Shown here: positions 11,066-24,467 of the stretch, in pieces
How positions within the stretch are numbered: position 1 is the first letter of the stretch
How the letters are laid out: each line of letters begins with the position of its first letter
From: Entonaema liquescens
Taxonomy: Eukaryota > Ascomycota > Sordariomycetes > Xylariales > Xylariaceae
Direction: 5' to 3'
Length of the DNA stretch: 64,000 bases
NCBI GenBank assembly: GCA_902805475.1
Contig: CADCSX010000007.1
Location: 2,542,001 to 2,606,000 of the forward strand
The notes under the pieces: model-generated
Told to the model about the DNA's origin: nothing
The model's input: only the letters and a program-made list of their open reading frames with translations
Databases searched by the model: none
Made by a program: the position numbers and the translations under genes

Positions 11066-12081
11066 TTTCCGACCCGAAATTCCAGAAACCTTATAATTGA
11101 AAGCCTTGCTTATAGTGTCATACAGTATGCATTTGTGACAATAAGCAGTGAGGGTGTAAATGTGTAGTAAATCGCAAAGATGGCGGGAGCCGTATGAGAA
11201 GAAATAGCTATGAAAGGGATGTGTTTAATTACTCAAGTCTTGTGATGGTTGTACATAAGGGATGGACTTGGACCGGGTACATAAAGCATTCACTAAATTC
11301 CTTTATGTGTGTTTGTTATTACTTGAAGCGCCTTAAGATGCGTGTTGGTCATTCTTGAACGGGCCGGGCCTGACGTTGTAACCCGCTAGCAAGCCTATTG
11401 CTCTCGATCATACATCAATGGTTTTCTAATTTACGCATATAGTATCCGGGTTCGACAGAAATTCTTTTCTAGGAAGAACATTCTAATCGCCAATTCGTTA
11501 GATGGTATATATATCCCGATTTTTTGGTATCTCTTCCGGGGAAATATGAATATCGCGGGCCGGTCGTTGAGGTGGAGTTTCCGTAAAGTGTGGAGGTGAT
11601 GCCGTCGAACCGCTAAGCTGCGGCTGAAATAGTCATAATACTACCTACGAGGAGGAAGACTCGCATTGATGTTCGGGGTAGCCGGAAATATTCCACTTTG
11701 GCATCCCTGGATGAGGATGACATAAGAGATCCTTCTCGCCTTGTGCCGCGCAGGTACTGAGGGAAGACAGCTCGGGCGGTATTGGTTTGACCAATCATGT
11801 TTGCTAATTAAAAGGATAGCATTTTACCGACCCCGTGTTATGCAAGTAGCTTTTGACTAGGGAAACCCTTGGATACAACTATAGCCTTCATTGGTTTACG
11901 CGAGTAAAATAGCTGGACCGGATCGGTGGGGTTATAGGATGGTGGGATTGAACACACCAGGCAGCAAGTGGGCTGCCTTGACCATCGTTCTCGAAATATA
12001 AAATCAAACTCCGTGTGCATTCGGACGTTTTATTTCACCTAGAATTTCTCCTGATATTTATATCGAAATATCACATCAATC
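11066..12081. other. Intergenic; no gene seen
   Basis: This is the shared upstream space of two divergent genes, about 1 kb. Two short minus-strand frames near 11.6-12.0 kb show no protein signature and are treated as chance. Confidence 0.55.
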
Positions 12082-13516
12082 ATGGTACGAGGAGTAGGTC
12101 AACTTCTGACATTTGGCTGGAAGAGAACGCCGAACGAAATGTCACAGCCAACGGAAGCGTCCGTGCCTATTGATGCTACGCGACGCAAAATGGAACTGAG
12201 GGTACCGCTCGCAAGCAAGATTCTAGAACACCCCGACTCAATTGACTCCCAATTGCAATCCCCTCTCTTTGGAAAGCTCCCAAGGGAATTGCGCGACCTG
12301 GTCTGGCGCTACTCTTTAACGCGCTATGAGGATCTCGACCACCTCTACGATGTTACAAAGAGGTATGCTAGACCCGGACAAGCCGCCCCGCTACGAGTCG
12401 CAGTTCAGCTGCTTGAAACGTGCCGGGCGGTATACGTTGAGGCTTACCTTACACCCTTCCAAGTCAACCCTCTAAAGGTATTCCACGGGGATAACGAGGA
12501 CATTCCCCCGCCAATCCCACTCACACGCACGACGGAGGACCAGTTCCTATGTAAGAAGTTAAAATATTGGCAATTTGCGAATATATCATCCGTAGAGACA
12601 ACACTGCAGCAGCTTAATTTAGAAGGAGGTAAGTCAGCCTAGACAATTATGAACCAAGAGTGTCTTATAGTCTCTAACGTGGATGCCAGGTGGGCTTGAG
12701 CGGATATCTCGTCTGGTCGGGACGATAGGTCGACACCACGGACAGGAGAGCCGAGGTCACGCGGCGTTAACTGGCTACGCCTGTTTCGTAGCACCTACAG
12801 ATTCCGATGAAAGCACTGATGAAGCCGGCTTTGAAGGAAAAGTTGATAGTCCGCTGCCATCTCTGCCGAACCCACTCATCGGTAGAAAGATTACTCACTT
12901 ATCTATCCGCATGTCTCGCACCGACTGGTGGGGTTGGAGCAGCAGTCCTGAGCAGTACCTCTTTTCCTCCCGGGAGAAGCTTCGTTTGGAGCCTATGATT
13001 AATGTGACACTCCTTGGGGGGAGGTCAGAAAACTACTTAGCTATGACAAAGGGGTATGAAGCGCGGAAAGCGGGTAACGAGCCAGACTTCGGACTGGACG
13101 ATTTCGAAAAGCAGGGGCGCTGGGGCTTACAGGTTGGAGAGTATTGGCCAGACCTCACGACTCTCGAGCTTGTCCTGGAAACGTTTTCATGCAAGAAGAA
13201 TCAGCTGGACCGTGTCATCCAGTGTGCTAAACTCTGGACTTTTCCGCTGGAAGATGGATTTTACCTTGCGTGGAACGGTAAAGAAGAAGAAGAAATTCGA
13301 TGGCGCGGTGCCGATATTTATGGGTATGAGCATGGTCAGGACTGGTTCATAACCGACAATGTACCCCAAGGTACTGAAACTGAAGACCCGGCAACGATCC
13401 AATGTAGGCCCTCTCAAGGTGCCCAGGGAAGCGATCCGAACAGTCAGAAATTCATTATCCAAACGTTGACTTTTGAACGGAAAAGAAATGAAGAACGCGT
13501 CGACGCGGATACCTAG
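12082..13516 (+). CDS. DUF7730 / F-box-like fungal protein
   Basis: Predicted 457 residues in two exons (12082-12628, 12690-13516). The intron is 12629-12689 (GTAAGT donor, TCTAAC branch, CCAG acceptor). The N-terminal third contains SPLFGKLPRELRDLVWRYSL (about 60-79), the F-box-like helix pair typical of the expanded DUF7730 family of ascomycetes. An ETCRAVYVEAY helix follows. The middle and C-terminal parts contain WWGWSSSPEQY and WPDLTTLELVLETF segments that recur in such proteins. There is no membrane segment and no catalytic motif. F-box proteins recruit substrates to SCF ubiquitin ligases, but that role is unproven for this family. The family name rests on pattern recall, so it is moderately sure; the gene structure is strong. 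Confidence 0.8.
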
Positions 13517-14229
13517 GTGTTTAAGCATTGCGCGAGAAGTAGTGGAGGAAAGATGTTGAGCTCAGGGGTTAAGGTGAGGTTACATACTTTCCATCTTTTC
13601 TCTCTAATATCTAACATCCTAATAGGAACGAAATATCATATAACTACCTCTTAGAGTTATCTATCAAATCTTCAACATATTAAAACAGACCCAAGCAATA
13701 TGTATATCGTTGATAAAGCCCGAGTGTTGTCGTCCATTCATTTTAAGTTTAAATCCAAGTATTAGGTAAAGTTATACCTCCAACTGGATGACAGTTGCTC
13801 ACTTGGTGCCTGCCTGCTACTCCAGAAGTCACTCGACTATAAGGTAGTCGCGTATTTACTTAGGTATGCGTCTCTCAGGTAGGTACCCAGGTTTTACGTA
13901 ACCATTAACTCTAATCGGGTGTCTGTTAAAAGTCGGACGCACCTTACTCTTCGTATGCGAAGCTAGAAACGTGGATAGTACTTTCTCTCCGTATGAATAA
14001 CCGCATAGATGTGCGTCTCATGTCATGTCTCCTTCTTCTTCTTCTCTCTCAAACTTTAATGGAATGAGTCAATCTTCATCCCACTTCGATTGTTTAACCA
14101 TTTCTTCCATCTACACTACTCATCTCATACCAATCTCATACCATCTCATACCCATCTCAAGCGCGTCTTAAGTGATAGGGATTACCTATTGTCACATTCC
14201 TAAGTCCTAAGCATCGTGAATAAGCAAAG
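13517..14229. other. Intergenic, upstream of the MYND gene
   Basis: It contains CT-rich DNA at about 14020-14060 and the short tandem repeat listed separately. No coding region is seen. Confidence 0.55.
14121..14160. repeat. Short tandem repeat (ATCTCATACC, about 3.6 copies)
   Basis: Imperfect 10-11-bp units, ATCTCATACC with one extra C or A between units. They end about 70 bp before the MYND start codon, so they probably lie in its promoter or 5' leader. Confidence 0.75.
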
Positions 14230-15086
14230 ATGGGCCGTTGGGGAATGCGTAAGATTTTGTGCCCATCTTGTGACGCTTGCCCTAGTCTCAACTTCGGTTC
14301 TGACCCTACTTATAGGTCTCTTCGAGGGCGATCAGGACCTTGATCTCGCGTCGGAGATTGATGAAGCTTTTAGAGACGGCACAGATTGCATGGGCTTGTT
14401 CGTCATGGTCAATCAAATCACCATAGTTCCTCCTGCGGTGGCACAAATGCATTACCATTCAGCGGAGCATCAAGAGGCAGTAGCCGAGCATGTTATCGAA
14501 ATGCGCGCGAAGCTAGACACGGACGGGTTTGGCCAGAAGTTGATTCGTTACTGGCGTGCGAAGGAGTCGGAATACAATGGTAAATACCGTGTCATCATTG
14601 TCGCCGCGTTGATGATGGGCACTGGTGCTAAGATCCATGAGTTGGTCGACCCCCTTTCCCCACAGAGCTAGCTTCTACAGACACTAACAGCAGCTCTTTA
14701 AGATCGGACATGCAACATTTTCGCGAACTTGTCCCACAGGTCAATTGCAACGCACATTATACACTACCTCTATTTGATCAAGGCTTTCGTCAGCCAGGCC
14801 GAGCTCAGTTTCTTGCTGCCCTTGACAATTATAAGCCAGGAGAGCCTCGAAGCTTCCAAGAGCGCAGTTGCTTCTATTGCGGTAAAATCCGAGTAGATGT
14901 CGGAAAGGCATTAATGACGTGTGGTGGATGTAAGGGTGCTTGGTACTGCAATAAGGTCAGTTATCAATCCACATCTTTATGGGTTTAGCTTACGCGTAGC
15001 GGTATCAGGACTGCCAGAAGGCTCATTGGAAAACTCATAAGCCCACCTGCACTGATCCTCGACGAACCTGGTGCCTGAACGTGTGA
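14230..15086 (+). CDS. MYND zinc-finger protein, four exons
   Basis: Predicted 224 residues. The exons are 14230-14248, 14316-14640, 14703-14955 and 15009-15086; all joins keep frame and the total closes exactly. The N-terminus MGRWGMRLFEGDQDLDLA is typical of an ascomycete MYND family; here it is assembled from a 19-nt first exon plus exon 2. The C-terminal MYND finger (about 171-213) reads CFYC, TCGGC, WYCNKDCQKAHW and HKPTC, with the last cysteines from exon 4. The last intron was set at 14956-15008 because it restores the YC-x3-CQ spacing; the acceptor at 14999 would insert three residues. The second intron uses an uncommon GTTGGT donor. MYND fingers bind proline-rich peptides. The function of this family is unknown. 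Confidence 0.82.
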
Positions 15087-17428
15087 TATTGACCAACGCC
15101 AGTCAGATCGTTCGTCATCTCTTATCTGATGTAATTGCTGGGTCACAAGTAGAAAGGTTATAATTGGGACTGTGGCATAAATGGTACAATATCTGATTAG
15201 CTATGTCGAGAAACAACATTGAAAGAGGTACCTAGTCGCTAGAAATTCAACTAATATGAGTCTCATCTCGTTGAACCCTTCGTATATCAGTGATTGAACA
15301 TTCGAGGGTATAGTTGAAAGCAACTATAAGTCACAGAGCGATATTTGATAAAGAATACGCAACTCAATGGTGAATCAAGAAGTCAAGAAGCATACGAAGT
15401 AATTACATAAGAGATTTATTCTAGTTAGTTAACTACCAGTATTATAAACTCGGAATTTCCAATCAAAATTGCCGAGATCTCCCGTCCAAGCTAACAAAGT
15501 GGATTCTACCCAATGTTTAAAAATACGAGCCTGAACCCTTACCTTAAAGACTTAGCTAACTGTTGTAACTCGACGGTATGGGCTTTGACAGTTCACCTAG
15601 TTAAACAACCTCCGTAAGACTTTTATTAATGTGTACCTACGCATTGATACTAACTAGGTAGATATTATAACTAGTTAGTAATCTAGTAGGTAAACGTTAA
15701 TGTTTATCCGACGTAATTATTTTTTATGTACAGTAGATAAACTCAATAACCACCTCTTAAGACTTTATTATGACTTCATCAAGCAAAGCAACAATTCAAA
15801 AGGTAACTAAAGCAATAGTGGTACGAGATTTAATCCTGCTCTCGGCTTCTACCCCGCCTAACCCCGCATAACTACCAGGTAGGTACCCGTAATACTTGAC
15901 CGTATCGAGACCTTCCCCGCACAATAACCCCGAGCTTCCCCAACGGAGACAACGTTACCTGCTTGAGGAATTTATTTTTCATTCCGCCTTTTTGCTACCG
16001 ACGCCCTGGACCTACGTATACGAAGAGCTAGATTCTCCAAAACAGGCTGTGGCTAATAAAAGGGCCGATAGAAAACGAGACGACGAATCGATTGCTAGCA
16101 ACGACGGGTATTCTTCGGAATAAGAAATATGGATTATGGAGTAGATCAAATAGAGTTGGATACTTGCCGTCATACGACTTTTTGCTGGGTAAGTCACTTA
16201 TGCTGTGATACAATAGCTACCTACTTATCCTTTAAGCTTAATATTACCTAGTTAGTTCTAAGTTACAACTGAATAGAAGAGAGAATAGATCTAAATACAT
16301 GAATAACATTCGGTCACTTCCATGAGTTAGGTGGTCATTTAATTCTATTCAACTCTAGTTATACACTCAAACAAGTACAACTTTTAGAGGCTATAGAGAA
16401 TGTAGAAAAAAACGCACATAGGGTGGAGCAGCGTTGCAGAGAGCTATGTATCCAGTGGTTCCGGCACCTTGGCACCCTAAATTACAGTGCAACTCAACTC
16501 ATATAGGAGTAGTGACGCGGATGATGGCTCAAGAATGCGTACCTAACTCACCACTTTTGTTCAATAGTGCTTTTTGTAAATGCCCATATGTAGAATAGTA
16601 CATCTTCTAAACAAGATTATCTATACGCGTTTAGCCCTGGAACATATGTTATTAAGAGATTATGAGTAATAAATATATGCGGTGGCCCGATTTCCCCTGC
16701 AGATCTTTCCTTAACTCGTTATATAGGGTATGTACCTTAAAGCTCTAATTAACAGATGCGTCATAATAATCCTTCGGGGAAGAGAACTGTCGGTGCTTCC
16801 CTTTGCGGTCCTCCCTGTCTTTGACTGCCCCATGGACGCTTTGTTAAGGAAATGTACCCGTTCTTGGGAAGCTTCGATGATTGTTATGACGCCACAACAC
16901 GCGTATTTCTTAATGATTAGCAGCTACATAACAGCGTCTATTGTCACAACGCCCAACGTAGAACTTTGTCCGTAGAATTCCAACTCACGGGGCTCTATTC
17001 GTATTCAACTTCGTCCTATCCGGTCTGGCTTCCTAATTTCGAATTAGATCCTCTGCTGTTTGTTTTCCTTAAATACGGCACAGCAGCGTAGCTAGGTAGT
17101 TTTCCTCCAAGCGGAGAACCCTGCTCTCTGTGGGTTGACCGTAACCTTGCAGCGTGGAGAATCTCAAGAGTCCAATCTCTCACCTCGATTAGTCGCATGC
17201 AAACTGTTGATCACTTGATCCATAGGCTTACAGGGGAAGTAATTGCTTCGGAAAGTTATTAATAGGGAGACCAGTACTCGATTTTATCGTCCCTTGATGG
17301 TCTATCCCTCTCGGACATCACCCTGCCTTCTCATCGGATAGTAAACTGCGGCCGCTCCCGCGTCCCACTACGGCCCGTTAACTCGAGTTCAAGTCCTACG
17401 AGCGAACTTCATCCACCGTTACTACCGT
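15087..17428. other. Intergenic, 2.3 kb; no gene seen
   Basis: AT-rich with many stop codons and repeated CTAGTTAG/TAGGTA words (for example about 15640-15690). Open frames at 15896-16123 (no ATG start) and 16730-16975 have no recognisable signature. The last 100 bp are GC-rich and probably belong to the beta-glucosidase promoter. Confidence 0.55.
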
Positions 17429-20400
17429 ATGATAGCCGCGATGCGTCTTGCTCCGTGGGTCGCCGTATTGGCGGTGGCCAAGTCTACTGTAGCGAATGCG
17501 GTTAGTCATCCCATCCATGCATCCTCTGTATTTTCCTCAGCCGTCTTCGCAGCCCCTCTTCATATCGTCCATAATACCCCGTAAATTGTCATCGAATTTA
17601 TCTCTGCCGATTGAGCATTGAGACCCGAGTCCTTTGGGCAGCCTCTATCTCATACGAGGCTCAGCAGCTTGATTTGGTCCCTTTAACAAATGAATTTTTA
17701 CAATGCAGCTCTACAGACCTTTGGCGCAAATACTACCGATTTCGCAGTTCGTTATATCTGACAGTTCTCAGGTTGAAAAGCGAGATCTCGCCTTCTCAGA
17801 GCCACACTATCCTTCTCCTTGGATGAACCCTACTGCTCAAGGATGGGAAGATGCCTATGTCAAAGCTAAGGAATTCGTCTCCCAGCTCACGCTGGCAGAA
17901 AAGGTCAATTTGACGACCGGCGTCGGGTGAGTAGTTGCGTTACAAAAGGTAGCTATAGAACTGTATCGGCTGATAAAATGTTAGCTGGCAAGGAGAGCAA
18001 TGTGTTGGCCAGGTCGGTGCTATTCCCCGACTAGGCTTTCGTAGTCTCTGTATGCAAGACTCTCCATTGGGCATCCGTTTTGCGGACTACGTCTCAGCCT
18101 TCTCGTCTGGTCAAACCGTGGCAGCTTCGTTTGATAGGGACCTTATCTACAGGCGAGGTAAAGCCATAGGTGAAGAGAATAAGATTAAAGGCGTCGACGT
18201 TGTTCTTGGGCCGGTAGCAGGGCCTATTGGCCGCGCCCCAGCTAGTGGGCGTAACTGGGAAGGGTTTTCTCCTGACCCCTATTTAACTGGAATCGCTATG
18301 GCCGAAACAATTAAAGGAATTCAAGATGTTGGTGTGGTTGCTTGCGCTAAGCACTTCATCGGCAATGAGCAAGGTTAGAAGGATACAGTTACCCGCCCCT
18401 GAGGAGTAATTGTTAACATAAGCACAGAGCACTTCAGACAAGTCGGTGAATCCCAGGACCGTGGCTACAACATATCCGACACTCTCTCATCAAACATCGA
18501 TGACAAGACAATGCATGAACTATATCTGTGGCCGTTCGCAGATGCGGTGCGTGCAGGCGTTGGTTCTATCATGTGTGCGTACACGCAACTTAACAATTCG
18601 TATTCTTGTCAGAAGTAGGTGCCAAATAGTCGACTACGGTTTGGGTTCCATGCTGACATGGTTATTCTATAGCTCCAAGGCGCTAAATGGCCTTCTAAAG
18701 AGTGAATTAGGGTTCCAAGGATTTGTAATGACCGATTGGCAAGCCCATCACTCTGGCGCGGCCAGCGCCGTCGCCGGGCTTGACATGTCGATGCCCGGAG
18801 ATACCGTCTTCAACTCCGGGTTTAGCTTCTGGGGTACGAATCTTACTCTCGCGGTGCTAAATGGAACAGTACCTCAGTACCGACTTGACGACATGGCAAT
18901 GAGGATAATGGCAGCGTACTTCAAGGTCGGTAGGACCTTGGACCAGGTCCCGATTAATTTTGATTCGTGGACTCGAGATACCTTTGGACCTATCCACTAC
19001 GCGGCTAACGAGGGCCATCAACAAATCAATTGGCACGTGGACGCCCGAGAAGATCATGGCGATCTTATCCGAGAGATAGCAGCCAAATCGACTGTGTTAC
19101 TCAAGAACGACGGTGTTCTCCCGCTAAAGAAGCCCAAGTTTCTTGCAGTCATCGGCGAGGATGCTGGCCCCAGCCCGCTAGGCCCGAATGGATGTGCGGA
19201 CCATGGTTGTAATTTGGGAACTCTCGCAATGGGATGGGGCTCGGGAACTTCCGACTTCCCTTACCTTATCACTCCTCTCGAGGCTTTACAGGCACAGGCA
19301 CTCGAAGACCGCACCCGTATCGAGTCCGTTTTGAACAATTCTGCATCAACGACGATCGAATCGCTAGTCAAGCAAGAAGGCGCGACTGCCCTAGTCTTCG
19401 TCAATGCCGACTCTGGCGAAGGTTACATCAGTGTCGACGGCAATGAAGGAGACCGTCAAAACCTAACGCTTTGGGGCAACGGTGACGAGCTCATCAAGAA
19501 TGTGTCTTCTTTGTGCAATAACACGATAGTTGTGATTCACTCGGTCGGACCAACACTTGTGTCGGACTGGTACGACTCACCAAACGTTACAGCTATCCTA
19601 TGGGCTGGTTTGCCCGGTCAAGAAAGCGGCCGCTCAATCGTCGACGTGCTATACGGCAAGGTTAATCCGGCTGCCCGAACTCCCTTCACGTGGGCGGTGA
19701 AGCGAGAAGACTACGGTGCCGACATTCTATATGAGCCCAACAATGGCAATGGCGCGCCCCAACAGGATTTTACTGAAGGCATCTTTATCGACTACCGAGC
19801 TTTAGATCGTGCCGAGATTGATCCTATCTTCGAATTCGGGTTCGGGTTGTCATACACGACATTCGAGTACTCGGACATCCAAGTCGAGAAGGCCAATGCT
19901 GAGGAATATAAGCCTACTACCGGCAAAAGCGCTGAAGCCCCAACTTTCGGCAACTACTCGACGGAGCTTGAGGATTACCTCTTCCCAAAGTCCTCTTTCC
20001 CTTACATCTGGCAGTATATCTATCCGTACGTTAACACTACATCATCGCTCGCGGATGCATCCATGGATCCTGAGTTCGGTAAGACCGCAGAGGAGTTCCT
20101 CCCTCCAGGGGCTCTAGAGTCCGCCGCGCAAAACCTAGACCCCGCCGGACCAGCCCTTAAGGATCAACCAGGTGGCAACTCCCATCTATTCGACGATTTG
20201 TACACGGTAACTGCTAAAATTACCAACACTGGTGATGTTGCGGGTGATGAGGTCCCTCAGCTCTATGTTTCCTTGGGTGGAAAGGATGATCCTCCAGTAG
20301 TCCTTCGTGGCTTTGATCGGATTCGGATTGAGCCAGGCTGCACCGAAGTCTTCTCGGCAACCTTGACGCGACGCGATGTCAGCAACTGGGATGTTGAATC

Positions 20401-20488
20401 TCAGAACTGGGTTATTACCAGTGCCCCTAAGACCGTATTCGTCGGTCCTAGCAGTCGCAAGTTGCCGTTAAGCGCTCCGCTAGCTTAG
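17429..20488 (+). CDS. Secreted GH3 beta-glucosidase
   Basis: Predicted 872 residues in five exons: 17429-17500, 17772-17926, 17985-18373, 18428-18614, 18673-20488. It belongs to the fungal GH3 group of large extracellular beta-glucosidases (EC 3.2.1.21), which split cellobiose and other beta-glucosides to glucose. Residues 1-24 are a signal peptide (an internal ATG at codon 5 would also work), followed by VEKR, a Kex2-type pro-site. The SPLGIRFADY, GRNWEGFSPDP, KHFIGNEQEHFRQ and NNSYSCQNS segments form the barrel. The nucleophile is Asp289 in GFVMTDW. The second domain has GEDAG, the GLPGQESG segment and PNNGNGAPQ. A fibronectin-III-like C-terminal domain ends SSRKLPL. The length matches Aspergillus BglA/BGL1-type enzymes. 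The first intron (271 nt) is unusually long. Several N-glycosylation sites are present. The 3' end faces the DUF1996 gene. Confidence 0.95.
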
Positions 20489-21054
20489 GATGCGATATAA
20501 CAACTGATAGAGTTGCTGATTGGCAATAGCGGCGTAAAAATAGTCTTGTATATAATCTATAATACTAATCCTTGGACTACAACTTAAAGACTATGTCCCC
20601 TTGGCGAATAACGTGGTTGTGTAAGCTTGTGTTGAGGGTCGTGGATTGCCAATGTGATTGTTAGGAAAAGATTATAATCGCCCAGGTCAGTTGACGAAAT
20701 AGAGTTTTTGGAATATTACCTAAGGTACCTTAGATGGTAGGTTTTATACATAGCACTTTCCTTCTGTAGTTCACTTAGGGAGTATTTTGAAACTAGGTAA
20801 GTGTCTAATAGTGGAAGGTAAGGTACCTATGAAAGAAGTTGCTGACAAACATTGTAGTTAGTCCGAAGCCAAAGTAAACATAAGGTTCCGGACGCTAGCG
20901 CGGACCCACCCCCGGAACCTAATACAACGCCGCATCTTCAACTCAATCAGTACATAGGTATAGGTACCTAGTTCCGTATATAATTGCCAGTCTTATACAA
21001 CAATATCTCTTTTCATACCCAATACATATTTCTCATGAGGAGTAAGGGGGCTGT
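20489..21054. other. Intergenic between convergent genes; no gene seen
   Basis: The 3' flanks of the GH3 and DUF1996 genes meet here. TAGGTACC words recur (about 20720-20830 and 20955-20972). There is no coding signal. Confidence 0.55.
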
Positions 21055-22383
21055 TTACCAGCCAGGGAGGCCAGGGAGCCCTGAGTAGAGAGGTCAGAAT
21101 TTATCTTATAACTAGTCTTATAACTATAAGAATAGGGGGACCACTTACAGTCGTCGCCAATGTCTTCTTTAACGCTCTGTGACTTAACACAGTCTACAGC
21201 GGCCTGATCTGTTTGTCTCTTTAGCGGCGAGCAGCGGTCGCCAGAGCACTTTCCATCCATGGCTCGCTGGAGAGCATCGCCCTGCCATCCGAATAGATAA
21301 TCCCCGTGTAGACCGTATCCCGTAGTGTCGTTCATACTCCATACGAAAGGCTGAGAGCCATCCGCGGGCCACTCGGCTTTGTTGTTAAAGGCACGCGTGT
21401 CGAACATAATTTCATACATAATTTGCGGAACTTTAACAGGATGTGTTGAAGGGCAAGCACCTCCACTTTCGAAGGTACCTGATGCCGGATAGGCAACGTG
21501 AGACTTATGGTCAGGCGAGTCCAAGTTCTTGCCATCTATTTATCTTATTAGAGTAGTCACATTAATTAGTAGTTTTGGGGTTTCACCAACCCCAGCATGT
21601 AGGGAAATGTACGGATACTCTCCATCCTCCTCCGCAGGCGTCTTTAGGAAAGGCTTGTGTGTCGGATCCCGTGCAAGGAGCCCTATATAGATGTAGATTT
21701 AGTCCTGTTCAACACAAAGGAATGAAAAAGATTTTTACACCTAACCATCAAATGTAGGTATGTAGTAGGTATTTATATAAGAAGAAAAATATAGAAAATA
21801 ACTACAACTCACCCACCAAATGGAACCTGTTCCATATTAAACTCGCATCTATAGCAGAGGCCACGCTGCATCGTGCTGGCTTGTCTGTTCATCGGGTCGC
21901 CGACTAGCATGCGAAAACCCTGAGAAATGGTCAAAATAGGGGATATTTTTTCCGGGAGCTTCAGGACCCACTTACGGGCGGGAATGCGGTCACTTTAGCG
22001 TTAGGCTGGTAGCCACGGATGTAATAGACAGTCATTCCTGCCTCAACGTTAAGTCCTAGGTTGGCGAACTGAGGAACTCTCTTATATGTGCCGTTTCGGG
22101 CGCGGAAATATAAGTTGGCAGTCCAGTAGTTGGAGAAGTCCTCAGAATAGGTACAACTAGTACAAGTAGAGACCTTAGGTGGGTCGTGGTCCACGGGTTT
22201 CATGGAAGCGTTAAGGGAATTTCCTCCGATAATTTGGTGCATGTGTGCGGAGGGCATATTACCCGGCTCTACGAGCGGATCGATTCTGTCGATGGTAAGC
22301 TGGGAACATCCGAAGCGCATAAGCTCCTGCGCAGCAGCCATGTGGACGGCTGCCGCCGCTGGCAGAAGAGATTTCAGCAGCAT
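21055..22383 (-). CDS. Secreted DUF1996 protein
   Basis: Predicted 339 residues in five exons: 22383-21976, 21919-21813, 21682-21591, 21535-21149, 21080-21055. It begins with a signal peptide (about 19 residues, MLLKSLLPAAAAVHMAAAQ). The full DUF1996 (PF09362) order is then present: RFGCSQL, SAHMHQIIGGN, STCTSCTYSEDFSNYWTA, RARNGTYKRVPQ, FRMLVGDPMNR, HFPTCWDGKNLDSPDHKSHVAYP and QPFVWSMNDTTGYGLHGDY, ending DWLPGLPGW. Conserved Cys, His and Trp residues support a secreted, possibly carbohydrate- or metal-binding fold, but no activity is established for the family. The third intron (21536-21590) uses a GTTGGT donor, which exactly yields CWDGK. The second intron is long (130 nt) and contains TACCTAC words. 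A CCAAT word on the coding strand (22546-22550) lies about 165 bp upstream. Confidence 0.9.
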
Positions 22384-24467
22384 GTTGGCTCAGAATATGA
22401 AAACGTGCTTGGGGAAGGCAGAAGGGTCAGAATAGCCAGCCGGGGAAGCAAGCAGGCCATTATGCTTTTATTCTTCGCCGAGACGGCGGAAGCTATGGCT
22501 CTCCGGATAAAGCCAAGACGGACTGGGTAGCTGGACTCGGCGGTTATTGGCTGGGGGGCTATGGTAATGCAACTGCCGCTCAACGAGGCCTTGCCGGTTA
22601 ATATAACCCTAGGGTCTGGGGGACAGGGCCGGACAGCAAATCTGATGCGAAGTCCAAATTACCTGTGGCGGACGCATTCCTCTTCCGACATATTAAGCGG
22701 GGGTAGAGGACTCGGTAGTGTTCCAGCGACCGAATCAAGCCTTCGCCTCAGTAGCCCAACGTCATTGAGCATCAGCTCAAGGCTGCGCGAAAACCGTTTC
22801 TGGGTGAGACGGAGCAGGGCTTCCTTAGAACGTACGGGTGTGGGCGCATACCAGCATATGCCGAGACCCCTTTTCTAAATTATTTATATCATCCCAGGAG
22901 CAGAAATAGAGGTGCGACCATCCAGCCCAGACATTCTCTAGGTGATGATATTGAGGCAGGCGAATCGCCCACGTTTGGGCGTATGTACAATTTAATATCC
23001 TGCACGACCTATAAGCGATTATAAATCTACCAGATCAGGAAAACTTTAGACACCGAGACGTACAGGTAGTATATGCATCTATGACATCCCTCCCCTCTTA
23101 CACCTATAGCCCCAGAAATGGCCGAGAAGTATGTCACCGCCTCATATAACATGACAAATTCATGTAGCGAATAGGAGACATTCTAGCCGCTAGAATTATT
23201 GAGAGGTTCAGTCCTAGGGCTGGTCCAATCTCGGGCGTACGACAATGAAGCGCCATTATAAGATAACGGATATCAAGTCTTAGGGATGTACATATCAAAA
23301 CATGACAAAAACAGTAGAGGTGTCAGTACTCATTTCTTGCCGTTTTCATGCAACAACTCCCAATATCAGAGGAAGTCCCCTCATTGATACACTACAAGCA
23401 GAGTCCCACGTTGGCTTGAAAACACAAATAAGCATCTTAAATGACAACTTCGGTAATTCGGGTCTGTGTTCATACACTTAGCAACACCTGCCTACCTACC
23501 TACCTGGGCATGCTACTAGATACGTGAGGAATGAAAATAGTATAAGAAAAGAAAATTGGTTTCCCCTAAAAGTAGCATTACTTTTAAACACATTCTATGG
23601 ATTACCACCGGTATGATTAACTGTCTTGAACCCCCCTGGCTATACTAGCAGAAAGAAGAAGCTACTGATACTATGTTTTAAGACATTCATCCTACTATGA
23701 CTATTATTCAAATCAAGTGCAAGATTTTGTGAGAGTGCAACGATAACTAGCTCAGAGGGTAGTATCATCGTCCAGTATTACTTGATGAGCGAAACTAAAT
23801 TCCTAACACCTTTTCATTATTGTAATAATTATAGGTAAACCCTAATGATAGTACGTAGTACGTATGCGAAGCTTCTATACTCCAGACTACCCCTTTAATG
23901 GTTAGATAAGTCTTATGGCTGGACGAGCAAGCTAGAAACGGGCATCCAAGCTACCTAAAGTACTTCAAAAAGTTTTACATAAACTATTCACCCCCACGAT
24001 TCTTTACAATTCGGATGAAAATTGAGGTAGAGAATGCCGCTTTCACGGCTCAACCGATCCTCTAAGCCTATAATTACTACATCTACCTATGCATATGACC
24101 ACGACGGCGCATTGCTAGAAAAACATCTCAACTCAACCAGCAATGAACCTGTCTGTTGTAGTACATAGAAATCATATCCAACGCTTCTCATCGCGGAAGC
24201 AATCAAAAGAACTAGCATGCCAGGCAACAGACTATCAACAGACTATGAGTATTAGAAATAAAATAAAAGTATGCCAACCTACAGTAAAGAGGTGAGTTGA
24301 TAGGTATAAGTGGTACAAAGTAAACACAAATATTAAAAATATCCGACTAAATTGCTCCCATAGAATTCACAATCTAAACTTCCTTTACCCAACTCCCCGT
24401 CACCAATTTCACTTAACCATTCTTCCCGCCCCTCACCCTAGTCCTAACCCACCGGACAGGAAACGCG
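22384..24467. other. Intergenic, 2.1 kb; no gene seen
   Basis: The first 450 bp are GC-richer and probably hold the DUF1996 promoter. A 105-codon open frame at 22561-22878 overlaps this zone but has no signature. The rest is AT-rich with many stops. Confidence 0.5.

Noticed and set aside
22561..22878. 105-codon plus-strand frame upstream of the DUF1996 gene
   Set aside because: No signature, no clear splice or start context, and it lies in the expected promoter.
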